Source: Sciurus carolinensis
Taxonomy: Eukaryota; Chordata; Mammalia; Rodentia; Sciuridae
Assembly: GCF_902686445.1 (NCBI RefSeq)
Contig: NC_062218.1
Location: 11,259,015 to 11,323,014, forward strand
Reading direction: 5' to 3'
DNA length: 64,000 bases
The position numbers and the translations under genes are program-made. Under the pieces are notes generated by a model, which ran no database searches, was not told the DNA's origin, and saw only the letters and a program-made list of their open reading frames with translations. Positions 11,303-21,883 of the stretch are shown here, piece by piece. Within the stretch, counting starts at the first letter, position 1; every line of letters starts with the position of its first letter.

Positions 11303-14300
11303 TATATGGTGAAATAGTGCTATTTTGATGACTTCAATCATGTGGTCAATTCATTTAGTAAAACTATTTTTTATTAAAATATTCAGATAAGTGAGTGAAC
11401 AGTGGCTTACATATTCTGCCTCTGTTTGCTGATGGAAAGCTGTCTTAATTCTTCATACACAGGAATAAACATCATTTCATATCACACGTCTCACCTTATC
11501 ACCAATCCTTACTTCCGTTACAATTATAATTACTAATTGTTTACATTTTTCCATCAGAAAGGACTCAGAAAACCCCCAAATAACAAAACAACAAAAAAGA
11601 AAAAGGAAAGAAAGGAATCTGTAGCATCTACATTGAAATCTCCAAAGGGAAGTACCATTCCATTGTCCTTTTGTGGCACTGTTGGAATTATTTTTCAAAG
11701 AAATAATCTGTACAGAATTCTATCACTAGCTCTGTCTAAATGTGTTTTATGAAGAAAAATACATTTAAGCAAAAGAAGGCTAAGGAACTCTATGGCACTG
11801 AATAAAGAAGTTTAGTTTAAGACCCGAATGCCACACGGTAGCTGTTTTATTAAAATTTCATTAAGTGCTTTTCCTTTCTCCGCCTTGCCTTCTTTGCTTC
11901 TGCGGTGTATGTTTATAACCAACTATGTGCACAATGTGCTCCATCTGTCAGCATACTTCAGGAAGTTCCTGCAGTCTGGTATTTGGGACAATCTAATTTG
12001 CCACCACGCAAGAAACGAGGACACATTCAGTGCATCATTGCTCTGGGGACTGCATTGTAATTCGCCAAGGAGATAGAGTGACCCGAAAGGTTATTTCTAT
12101 CTTTCATTGTTATGGTAAAACACAAGGCAGTGGGCATCCTTCCTGTCTCAAGTTAATCAAATCAGACTGCTTGCCAGGTAGACGTGCAGCTATTTTTGGA
12201 ATAAATAAAGCTAATAAATGGCAACTCAATATACAGGTTAAAATATGACAGCTTTATGGGATTCCAGTAATTGATATCACCTGTTTAGCACAATGGCTGA
12301 ACCATCATGTTAAAATGTTGTGCAAGTCAGGGAGGCTGGAGACGACAGAGGAAAAATAACCAGAAAGCATGTAAATGGCTTTCATAATTCCTACCATTTC
12401 GAAACAAACCCCAGGAAAAACCCTCACAGGTTTACTCCCTTGAGAGCTCTGATGGGAGTCAGAAGTGAGAATTCTGACAGGGAAGACAAATCACGAACAG
12501 AATTGCAGAGCGTTTGCAGGCATTACTAACTTGGAGTAGAAAAATGGAGCCCAACTGCTTCGCACTGACCACTGGGGAAGATCTGGATTTCTGATGTCTA
12601 CTGCAGACCTGGTAAATCTCTTCAACATCTACTGTATGTGTCTCTGCCTTGTAATTATAAATCAACACATTCCAAACCCTTGCATGAAGTTTGAGGTGAA
12701 AAGATCACAGTAGTATGTCAATTTAGCTCAGCTGCACTTCCTAAGGACAATCACTTTCCATAATTAAGCTTCAAACAGTATCATTTGAAGCACTGTCTCT
12801 AGCCACCGAGGTTTATTCTGCCACATTAAAAAATTCTTATAAGGGAATTTCTTGAAACAGAGATAAGGAATCATCTATACAACCTGGAAAATACAAGAAT
12901 GGAATTTACATTAGAAAAACTTTTGCTGTTTTATTTAGGTCTGATCCTTCTTCCCTCTTCTGCCATATACTGCACATTACCACTCTTCTTACCACCAAAT
13001 GCACATCTCTCTCTTAATGCCTCATGTATTAATTCAGTCAACAGCACTTTGTATTGATCTTGTGTTATATACATTTATGATAAAATATTGAGAAAGCCTG
13101 GTCATTGTATAAGTAGAGCAGAAAGCTCATACTGGGAGTAACGGAGAAGTCAGCATAAAATTACAATTTCATAGGTTTGGTCAAAGCACACATGCCATGG
13201 GCTCACAAGGATGAGGACACGTAAGTTTTAAGGATTAGAAAATGTTGCCTGGGAGAAGTGCATTCAGCACTTGAGATCAGAAGAAAAGGCGGGGTGGGTT
13301 TCACAGAATAAAGCAAATATGGATGGTTTCTAAAGCCTTTAGAACAGAAAATTCCAAAAGAAAGCAAGAATTGTTACACTTCAGGGTCTCTCCTTGTATA
13401 GCTTTTTCTTTATTCTCTTTTTTAAAATTATTTATTTATTTATCTATTTTTTACACACTGCATTTTGTATAGCTTTGGTTCAGACGTGGTTATCCACACT
13501 CCCTACCTTCACACCTGCTAAACTATGCCACTCTCCACAGCTCTATCTGCTGGTGTTTCCGGTGTGGCTTTCCTAAGGACTTCTCTCTTGCAATTAATTC
13601 TCCTTTGGTTTAATCTGTTGTTCCTACTTTTTGGAATCGCTTAACCATGACACATACCTCATAGTACCTATGAAAAAGAAAAAGGAGACAAAAAAACAGC
13701 TCTTGACACCCCATGCTAAGATGTGGATGGCTTTACCCTGATGTTGATGGACAACCAGTGAAAGGCATTAAGCAACTAAATATCATGACATTTAATGACC
13801 TAAAAATGTCATCATGGGTGCTGTGTGGAGAATCAATTGGAGAGGACAACATGGGAAGCAAGCATGCCTATCAGAAGCTTGCTACCAATCTTATCGGGAC
13901 AGTGGCAGCAGGGGGCAGGGCTTAGACAGAGGTAGAGAAAACCCAACAGGTGCAAGGTGGCAGAAGTTCATGATCAGATCATTGCCGTGGTAGCCTGGCC
14001 TCCCTGGGGCTCAGGAAATCTGGAGGGACTGGGTTGATCTCCCTCAGTTAGCCGTAGAGCCACATCAAAGAAACATAAATAAAGTGAAAATGTGTGCCTT
14101 CTCCACAAATACTCTTGTAAGAAATGTTTCCTAGCCATTCTCTTGCAACCCAATTGCTTTCCCAAACTTGGTTACTGATTGGGTGTTGAAGACACTTCAG
14201 TGTCTAGATGGCAAGGGGAGTAATGGGTGAATTGCTGACTTTGGTCTGGGCATCTATGTGGATCCTAATCTGCAGTGACCATCTAGAAGATGTGCAGAAA

Positions 14301-16089
14301 ATGTGTACTGAGATTTGGTGTTATTCAGAGGAAAAGAAGCACCAAAGGAGGTGGAGTTGGATTTACACCATTCGTGCAGCCTGTTCAACACCTCAAATGT
14401 TGGCGTCCAATGAGCTTTCAAATGCAGTCCTTATACATGGGCATCTGGTGCTTGGGGGAATAAATTGGCAAGAATTTTGAAGTCTCTTTGGCCCTTGAGT
14501 TCCAATCTTAAAATATTAATAACTTATGCACATGCCACCTTGAAGATATTAGGAAAAAATTGAGGAGAAAGCTATTTGAATCTTATCTCCTAAAAGTGCT
14601 ACCATATATACCACCTCATGTAGGTTTTAAGCTACTTGTTTTCCATTCTTACACTGTTGTTGCTAACTACTTCATACCTTGGCTTCCTTGGAATACTTTC
14701 TCCAAGTGTGAAATAATGGTATTGGAACAGAGAATTCTATGGTTTATGTCACTCTCTAGTTCCAGAGTTTTCATTCACTTCCGTGTCTGATTCTTGTAGC
14801 AATTTGTAAACTTCAGAGAAAAAGAAAATTCCTCATTTAATTTCATTGATATTCCAGCCCCTCAACATGAATCACCTGCCAATCCTGTCAATTAAAACTT
14901 TCACACCAAACTGAATCTCTCTCCTGAGGCAGACTTGGGGCCCCTTTGTGCCTGTTTGATTTTACTCAGGAGCATATTCTTATATAAGGTTGTGCATACC
15001 GAATAGTTAGGGGGAAGTTACAAAACACAGGAAAAGTGTGGAAAAAGAGGCAATAAAAGATGTAACTAGAGACATCCCTCACTGTGGGTCTTTGAGTTTA
15101 TTGCCCCTAGGGAAGCTTGGGCAACCAGAGCTATCCCACTTGTAGAGTGAGAGGGCTGGGGTATTTGCACACCGTCTGTTGGTAGCCTTGCCTGAGGTGT
15201 GCATATGTGCACAGCCAGCCTGTTGCACACAAGCCACAGGGCTCTACAGCAACAGACAGAAAGTAGGTGCTGAAGGATGGAAGTTAGGGAGCAGATCCTC
15301 ATAAGGGCAGGGACATACAGAAAAACATGGCCATTATCTTCTTTCTCACATCAATAGGAATAGATTAAACAAAGTCTTCAATCCCAGAAGCCTAAGGACC
15401 TAATAGGAAATGCCTGGGTGAATCCTGTAAGTCGAAAACCCTAGGAATATATCCCCAGCCTTTCGGGGTCATTCCATAGCCTTGTGACTTGCATGTATCT
15501 TAACAACTAACTTTACCTTCTCGTCAATAAGAACATAGATGTATAAATAGTGATTAAGATAGGAAGGAATTATGATGAACCCCTACTAGAAGGGAAAACG
15601 AGACTGGTTGGAATGAATTGCAAAGTTTTTACATATTTCATCAGCTATGCATTCTATTTCCTGGGGATTTGTTGTGGAATCATATTGTGATATCAAGTAT
15701 ATGGATTTCAAACGTTTCTAACTCCTAAGCCATCTTTGAGAATAGAAACCTAAAACAGTAATTAGAAATGCCACTTTTACTTTGCAAAATTGTAAAGTTA
15801 GTTTAGTAATTAAGAATATACAAGTCCAAAGTCTTTAGTGATTTTGCAGTTATGAGTAAAAAACATTTCCTAATATATTCTGGGTGGAGTAAACATTTTC
15901 TAATTTCTTTCCCCAAAACTCTTAGTCTTGTTAGGATAATTTCACTTGGTCATGTTTCATAAATGGAAAATAAAGGACAGATTCTATCTTTATTTTGAAT
16001 TTTGCTGTTCATTTATTAGTTATTTTATAATAAGGGAAGTGCTATAAAAATGCTTTTTAGGTAGATGGATCTAAAAATGAGAATAAACC
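11303..16089. other. Long stretch with no gene or named repeat
   Basis: About 4.8 kb where I recognise no mobile element, RNA gene or exon. It contains many frames of 60-90 codons on both strands, none with family features or paired splice sites. The segment at about 11990-12310 is relatively GC-balanced, free of repeat signatures and reads like a conserved non-coding element. That is only an impression. Confidence 0.4.
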
Positions 16090-16400
16090 TGTAAGTTCGG
16101 GATCATGACTAGTGGCCAAATAAAATCAGACAGAAAGTGGCCAGAGCAAGCTTTATTGGAATTCGGCTCTCAGGTGAAATTCCCAGTCCCCCCAGGGTAA
16201 GGATTCGGAGAAGATCACACGTGGCTCCAGCTGCCCAGGGTCTTTATAGGCTGTAATGGGCGGGGGTTCTACTGAGTGACAGGTGGAGGTAAGGGTCAGT
16301 GGAGTTTTCCTGCCCGTTGATTGGTCGCCGTGTGGCACGCTGCCCTTTGCCTCAGTTGCTCTGCTCTCCGTCGCATAGTCGCCCAAATTCTGACCTAACA
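16090..16400 (-). mobile_element. 3' LTR of the class I provirus
   Basis: The minus strand starts TGTTAGGTCAGAATTTGGGC at 16400 and ends CTTACA at 16090, keeping the retroviral TG...CA ends. It contains a TATAAAG box, a CCAATCAACGGG block and an AATAAAGCTTGC polyadenylation signal. It aligns along its length with 31105-31427 but lacks about 11 bp near 16200. The long minus frame here (16153-16467) is not a gene. Confidence 0.9.
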
Positions 16401-16415
16401 TCCCGACCTTTTTGG
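16401..16415 (-). promoter_or_regulatory. Polypurine tract of the class I provirus
   Basis: Immediately upstream of the 3' LTR on the minus strand lies CCAAAAAGGTCGGGA. Position and composition fit a plus-strand DNA primer site, although T and C interruptions show decay. Confidence 0.6.
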
Positions 16416-16559
16416 TGATATAGGGCGCCAGAGTCCATCTGGCTACTTCCTGCATGTTAGGGGGCATCGTAGGGAAAGAAAAGTTTGGGTTCTAGGTCAG
16501 TGGGGAAGTGGCTATAAGAGTGTAGGAGCATCTGGTTGTATGTTACCCTGGCAGCCTCA

Positions 16560-16990
16560 CTCATGTAGTTCCAGGCAAACCTGAGAAGACAGGGAACAAT
16601 CATTAGCAGAAATCCCATCACAAATAGGGGAGTCAGGGAAGGGATCAGCCAGGTGACAAGAGTGGAGTTCAGTCATCCTGACTAGGGGTCATTTGATTCT
16701 TCTTGCTTCAGCCTTTCATTCAGATGTCTGAGAGTTTTGATGTTGTTTTCCATTAGACCAGTTTCATTGATGCAGCAACAACATTCTTCTCTTAGGAGGA
16801 GGCATGTTTCCCCTTTGTCAGATCCAGTGCTCGACTGTTCTGCAAGGAAACTTGAGCAATAAATGTTATTCATCTTTGCAGGGATGTCAGGGGGCAGCAG
16901 ATGCCTTTCCTGCCTTCTGGAGTTGCTGTTCTAGCTTTTGGTTGACAGTGACTGCATAACCAAGTCCTCTTGTTGGCATAACCTGTGCGT
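16560..16990 (-). pseudogene. Class I retroviral env remnant (TM subunit)
   Basis: The best open part is 63 codons at 16682-16873. It carries the CX6CC motif of gamma-type TM proteins intact (codons 24-32, at 16778-16804), followed by INETG and a Leu-rich helix-like stretch. Further 3' on the minus strand (about 16570-16660) another frame encodes hydrophobic residues including LLMIVPCLLRF, as expected of the membrane anchor. Stops and frameshifts separate the parts, so no Env protein can be made. Its 3' LTR follows at 16400. Upstream env sequence continues to 17495 and past the inserted provirus at 22354. Confidence 0.8.
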
Positions 16991-17495
16991 AGTAGAGATC
17001 TCTGTATTTCTGTGACTTAGGGCTAGATAATCATACTAGCAAGCATAGATTAAGCCTACCTATGTAGCTTAGGAGGATCTGTAGGCCTTGAATTGACTAA
17101 AATCTCCTGATTCTGGTAGTTTCTCTTGATAATTAGCAGGAACATCTGCCTAAGAATCTCTCTCTTGTAGCTTCCAGTCTTTATTTATTCTAGGAGGGTT
17201 AACACAAGTGTGTACATCTTAGGTTGCATTTAACTATTGCTTCTTTTAAATGCCCAAGAATGGCTATATCGGTTTTAACTGTTTTGCTAGGTGTTTAAGA
17301 CAGAACTGGTCAAATTGACCTGTTCCTGTCTGTTAAGAGTCAGCTGAGCTCCCACAGGGGTCACTCTTAGGGAACTTAAGAGCAGTTTCTTAGCTCCATT
17401 AGTGCCATCCATTATGCAGGGTCTCCTTGATGAGATGGCTTCCCTTGGAAGCATCAGGGATGTCTCCCTTTTCCAATGAACCTCCTCTGCAGCAG
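16991..17495 (-). mobile_element. Class I provirus internal sequence, env side, decayed
   Basis: No open frame survives. The segment at about 17036-17100 shares a block (CATAGATTAAGCCTACCT, then TAGGCCTT-like sequence) with the internal part of the deleted provirus at 51646-51690, indicating related env regions. It ends at the target site of the betaretroviral insertion. Confidence 0.6.
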
Positions 17496-17501
17496 GTGCA
17501 G
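17496..17501. repeat. Left target-site duplication GTGCAG
   Basis: GTGCAG lies directly before the first TG of the 5' LTR and is repeated at 22348-22353 directly after the last CA of the 3' LTR. Six base pairs is the usual duplication for betaretroviruses. Confidence 0.93.
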
Positions 17502-17950
17502 TGTTGGGACTAATGACACTTTAACTAACTCAGGCTGACTCCTTACTCCCTGGCAAGTGAGCAAGATCAAGACTCAAAGGCGGTTTCAAAGGTTCATGAC
17601 GATAAACTGGACCACCGTCAGGGATTGGTTAACAACAGTTCCGTGAACGTGATCAGCTTGTGCTTGCCATATAGTCCAATGGGACTCTCGCCTGCGTGAA
17701 CCCCCCTGCCTTGCCGACCTTTAAGCTGATTGGTTCCCGCCTAGCCCCCACCCTACACAAAAGCTGTGTGACTTCCTCAATAAATGAGTTCCTGCTGTGA
17801 TGGGTCTCCCTGACGCGTCTGATTGTCCTCCGCCGGGAGGGCTGGAGCGGGCGGTCAGTCGGCCTTACCTATCCTGATCTGATCTTGTTGGGGAGTGTCC
17901 CCTTCCCTTGTCACTGGTCGAGAAGGGCAAGGGGGCTTAAGACCCCGACA
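17502..17950 (+). mobile_element. 5' LTR of the betaretroviral provirus
   Basis: It begins TGTTGGGACTAATGAC and ends AAGACCCCGACA. It holds an inverted CCAAT box (GATTGGTT near 17727), a TATA position reading TACACAAAAG (17754-17763) and AATAAA at 17779-17784. In the 3' LTR the TATA position reads TACATAAAAG, so the 5' copy seems to have lost its TATA-like box by one transition. Confidence 0.95.
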
Positions 17951-17952
17951 TC

Positions 17953-17970
17953 TGGCGCCCAACGTCGGGC
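17953..17970 (+). promoter_or_regulatory. Primer binding site, tRNA-Lys (1,2 type)
   Basis: TGGCGCCCAACGTCGGGC starts two bases after the LTR. It matches the site for the 3' end of tRNA-Lys1,2 at 17 of 18 positions as I remember that site; the mismatch is the C at position 14. This primer is used by type-D betaretroviruses. Confidence 0.88.
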
Positions 17971-18050
17971 CCCTCAAGGCTGAGCCGCAGCCAAAGCGAA
18001 GAGGCAATTTCAAAACCGAAAGTACCGGCAGATTGGGCCAAGCGAGTTCC

Positions 18051-18059
18051 GAGGTAAGG
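18051..18059 (+). promoter_or_regulatory. Probable major splice donor of the provirus
   Basis: GAG/GTAAGG between PBS and the gag ATG is a near-ideal 5' splice site, with the cut expected after 18053. Its position in the leader is that of a retroviral major splice donor used to make env mRNA. Seen in sequence; use not shown. Confidence 0.6.
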
Positions 18060-18072
18060 CATCCCTGAAAAG

Positions 18073-18531
18073 ATGGGGCCAACACACACCACACATGGTG
18101 ACCCTGCACTCTCAGCTCTTAGACTCATGCTGAAGAGCAGGGGCATTGAGTGGTCTGATGCACAGGCGGAAAAAGCCTGGGACACCTTTACTCGGGTGGC
18201 TCCTTGGCTTCCTGCCGCTAATCTTTTTGACTGGTCCACATGGGACGGTGTAGAACAACTTGTTAGGAAGAGGGAAATCAGTTTAGGGGAGGGTCCCCCA
18301 TTGGGAGTCTGCCCTACATTATCCGCCCTTAAGGCCTGCTTCTCTCCAGGACCTCCCAAAGGGGGCTCCAAGTTTCTCCCTAAAGAGCCGCCGCCTAAAG
18401 AACTGCCAGCTCCTCCCGTTGCATCTCCTTCCAGAAACTTGCCACATAGTAAACAACGTTGGGAGACCTTTAATGAGGAGCCCAATCCATCTCCATCTGC
18501 TCCTCCCAAGGTTGAGGAACCACGAGGGTAG
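18073..18531 (+). pseudogene. Betaretroviral gag, matrix (MA) region, 152 codons
   Basis: The frame opens at the first ATG after the leader with Met-Gly. Residues about 14-75 match a betaretroviral matrix domain: LMLKSRGIEWSDAQ, the aromatic/proline block RVAPWLPAANLFDWSTWDGV and a basic helix end. A proline-rich stretch (residues about 93-150) follows and would correspond to the p12/phosphoprotein region. TAG at 18529-18531 ends the frame before any capsid sequence, so only about a quarter of a normal Gag is left. MA recruits Gag to membranes through N-myristate. Residue 3 is Pro, which normally blocks Gly-2 myristoylation, so the modification is doubtful. The minus-strand frame 17937-18509 is a shadow. 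Confidence 0.8.
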
Positions 18532-19289
18532 CCAGCCTCTACACATAGGGAGGGCCCACTACCACCCCGGGGAGGCTCATTGCTGCCATCTTGTATTCTG
18601 GGGCCACATCAGACTCCAATGAAAGCCCTCACCCTCCTCCTTCTGGATGGCGGGAAATCTTCCCAGTGGCCATTTTATGATACTGGGCAAGAACTCACAG
18701 ACTCTAACCTCCCCCGTCCCTGTATGGCCTTCCTGGTAAATGTTTAAAAAGTTAGTTTGGGAAGGAATGACTACCGATCACAAATTGGCCTGTGCAGGGA
18801 TGAAAGATCGCTCCCTGGGAAGGTGGATTGTGGCTACCAAAGATATTGGCACACAGCTTATGTGAGCGGGCAGATGGAAAGGGATTCCTTATCTTCAAGT
18901 CTCTTCTTTCTTGCGCTTTTCTCTTAATTCCTCCTCCTCCTCCAACTTCGCCCCACCCAGCCCACCTAGTCCTCCTGCCATGAGGTCCCACATACGCCCG
19001 TGTGGAAGGAGTAACCAGCCCAACCATCAGTGACATGTCCTAGTAAGGAGTATGATATAGTAGCCCCAATCCCCACAAGTATTGGGAGATAATTGTTTCA
19101 TAATTTTCTGCGTCCAAACCTGAATTGATTACTAACCAGGAATAAGGGTTAAAATGCCCTAGGCATCAAGTTTCTGCTAGAACAATTTAGCCCCTTTCAG
19201 ATCCAGATCTCAGTCAAGGCTTACATTGAAATGTAAATAGAGAAAGCCTGAAGGCTCAGTAGGAGACTGGTTCAAACCCAAGAAAAAAA
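18532..19289 (+). mobile_element. Provirus internal region downstream of MA, unassigned
   Basis: About 760 bp between the MA stop and the AT-rich block. It starts GC-rich, like the proline-rich part of gag, and becomes AT-rich towards 19250. I cannot align it to capsid, protease or RT, and no frame stays open. An A/G-rich run (19280-19312) marks the edge of the segment shared with the class I provirus. Confidence 0.55.
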
Positions 19290-20960
19290 GAAAAAAAAGA
19301 AAAAAAAAAGAGCAAAAAGTCTTACCTGAACTCCAGCAAAAGTAGATTTTATGGTGCTTTAATAAAGTAATTAACGGCCGTATCATTTTTCCAGGACTCT
19401 TGTTTTTTTGAATTCTACATTTTTTTTGAGCTCATGACTTTTTTTGATCAGTTCTATTTTTTTATTCAACTAGTTTTTGAACATCTGTTACATTGCAATG
19501 GAGATTCACCTATAAAGTTTCAAGGCCTTTGATTTTGTGTTATGTGTATGTCATGCTGTCTGATGTCATGTTTTGTCTGTATCAAAACTGAGTGTTCCTA
19601 AAATTAAAATTTAAAAATGGATCCAAATATTTTTAATTCACGTGATTTAAAGAGGTTTAATTTAAATTGGGTAAACTAATAGAAGTAAAATGTCTTGAAA
19701 ATAACTTACAAGTCTCTAGGTGGTCAAACTAATATAATGTTGATGTTTATAAAATGTCTAACATCAATTTTTCTAGGACTTTCCTCCAACAAGAAAAAGC
19801 TGGCAAATACTGTTCAGGACACTTGTCTGATATCTTGGTTTTCACAAAATAAGTGAAGTAGAGTTGACATGCATGGGATTACTCAAATGTGTTTGTAGAG
19901 AAAATTGTTTTGTGTCATCACTAAACTAAAAACAAGGTTACTAAGAGTTATGTCCTAACAGGTACGATTCTATACACAAAGGGTTCTAAAAGTTTCAACT
20001 GTGTTTCAATTAGAGTACTATAAGTAACAAAATATTTAATATTATTAAAATGGAGTCATTTATATAAATTAAGAAATTTCATAAAAGTTGTTTCAGAATG
20101 TGAACAAAAAGGGGTCAACAGGAAAGAGAAAATAAAAGGTTCTGGGTATGGAAATATATTTAGTAAAAGGGAAAAGGAAGTGTTTCTGGGTAAGAAAGTG
20201 CTTGTGTGATGAAATACATGAGGGTCTAAGTAAGTGCTAAGAAAGTCTATGTAAGTAAAGGACAAATTTCAATAAGTTTGCATATAACTAAGTTGGTTGT
20301 ATGTATGTGACACAGTTAAAGCTATTTAAGGTTTTTTCCTAAGGTGAAATACTAATGTTCTGATATAAACCAAAGTTTAATCTATATGGTAAAATGACAA
20401 GGATTTCTTAGAAACACTAATTTACTCTTAACTTTGTGTCTATTAAGTTTTATTCTTCAGAACAATTAGTCTTAAAAATTGGGGTTTATACAATTATGGT
20501 TAAGCAACTGTTAGAGTATTGAACTACATTACAGAGTCTAAATTTTTCTTTAAAAACTAAATTTGGTAATATAAAAGTGTCAAGGTAATTGTGAAATGGT
20601 CACACATTATATATTGAATGTGTTCATATTTTCCAGGTATGTAAGTTTTTAAAGCAGGGAATTTATCAAGCTGCTATTCTCCAAACTAAACTTGTCTGTA
20701 ATAGTAATTTTAAACTTAAAAAGAGTAAATTTTATTGGGGATTTATTTCTATCATTTAATGTTCTATTATAGGACCTGTCATCAATAGAGTAGATGTAAA
20801 ATTTGTTAAATGTATTTCTGAAGGTTATTGAGAGCCTGATTTGTTTAAACGTTAAACATAAAAATATTTTGTCACTTCGCCACACAAAAGGAAAGTTAAA
20901 AACTCTCAGCCTTTCTTTAATTCATGTTTTAGATATGATGTTAAATTGTGTTAACTAATG
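19290..20960 (+). mobile_element. AT-rich internal block shared with the class I provirus
   Basis: From about 19365 the sequence (CATTTTTCCAGGACTCTTGT and on) aligns with the minus strand of 29425-29880. The part at about 20120-20415 (GTTTCTGGGTAAGAAAGT, CATATAACTAAGTTGGTTGT, ACCAAAGTTTAATCTATATG) aligns with the minus strand of 28461-28710. Between these blocks the class I provirus has about 700 bp with pol remnants, whereas this copy has about 200 bp of unrelated sequence. No open frame exists here. Its role, if any, is unknown. It occupies the place of pro-pol. Confidence 0.75.
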
Positions 20961-21127
20961 TTCATATAGACTCAGGAGTCAATATATGTAAACTTCTTAA
21001 ATGATATTTAAAAAAGAGTGTAATGCACAGTAGCAAAAATGGGACAACAGTGATTAAGATTATGGTCTCTGACCTCATGACTCTGGACAGTGGACTTCCT
21101 TGAGAGCTACACAGAGCTCCTAACATT

Positions 21128-21640
21128 GCACTTTGCAGCTCTACCATCTTAGATCTACAGGCTCAACTTGATTCCTTGGCCGCTGTTGTCCTGCAAAATC
21201 GTCGTGGTTTGGATCTGCTAACGGCGAAGGAAGGAAGGCTTTGCCTGTTCCTTGGTGAGAAGTGCTATTTCTAAACCAACCACTCTGGCATTGAACAAGA
21301 TAAAATCAAAAGCCTACAGGAAGATTGGAACGTCATAGGAGTGAGCTCTACTCTAATTTCCTCTGGACTGGGTTAGAAGGGTGGCTCCCCTACCTCCTCC
21401 CACTTATGGACCCACTAATCACCATTGTCCTTGTGTTCACCTTTGGGCCTTGCATAATCAATAAGCTTATCCATTTACTGAAAAGCCTGACTAAGTCTGT
21501 GCAGCTCATGGTGGTCCTACAGCATTATACCGCCCTTCATAATGATGATTGGGAGCCCTATAGATCATGGATCACTCGTATCAGGACACTGGGGTCTAAG
21601 TGTCTCTCCCTTAAGCCCTGCTCCTCCTGAGGGCCTGCCT
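21128..21640 (+). pseudogene. Gamma-type retroviral env remnant (TM subunit)
   Basis: Frame 21170-21274 encodes a heptad-like helix end with [12 protein letters not shown], the region known as the immunosuppressive-domain homology. The disulfide motif follows as CLFLGEKCY (21242-21268): CX6C remains but the second Cys of CX6CC is Tyr. TAA at 21272-21274 cuts the frame. A second open part, 21325-21630 (101 codons), holds a Trp-rich pre-membrane stretch (LWTGLEGWLPYLLPL), a hydrophobic anchor (LITIVLVFTFGPCIINKL) and a cytoplasmic tail. SU and the fusion peptide are absent. It cannot encode a working Env. The CTE-like array lies directly downstream. Confidence 0.85.
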
Positions 21641-21659
21641 GAAGTGCTAAGGTGGTAGT

Positions 21660-21870
21660 CAAAGATGGGTAAGATTCATGGGGAGCTCATACCGACCTAA
21701 GACAGGAAATGAGAGCTGGAGCCTCATTGTCCAATGACGGGTAAGGATGTTGCTCTGCCATGGACAACCTAAGACAGGCACATCTTCGAGTAAGGCGGAC
21801 CCCCAAACTGCTAGGGTGATGGTCCATGATGGGTAAGACCCTCCCAGAAGCAACCTAAGACAGACACACC
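21660..21870 (+). promoter_or_regulatory. CTE-like RNA export element, three tandem modules
   Basis: Between env and the 3' LTR the motif pair GAYGGGTAAG ... ACCTAAGACAG occurs three times. Left motifs are at 21664-21673, 21736-21745 and 21828-21837; right motifs are at 21695-21706, 21767-21778 and 21853-21864. The spacing is 72 and 92 bp for left motifs and 72 and 86 bp for right motifs. In type-D simian retroviruses a CTE at this position has two such pairs forming two identical internal loops that bind the host export receptor NXF1 (TAP) and carry unspliced RNA out of the nucleus. Here a third module is present. Complementary flanks (CATGGAC at 21759-21765, GTCCATG at 21822-21828) support a folded structure. 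Function is inferred. Confidence 0.8.
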
Positions 21871-21883
21871 CTTAATATAAAAC

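Noticed and set aside
17937..18509. 190-codon minus frame
   Set aside because: Lies opposite the proviral leader and gag MA frame, which has clear family features; no support of its own.
21660..21870. CRISPR-like spaced repeats
   Set aside because: Mammalian genome. The spaced motifs are explained better by a retroviral CTE between env and 3' LTR.
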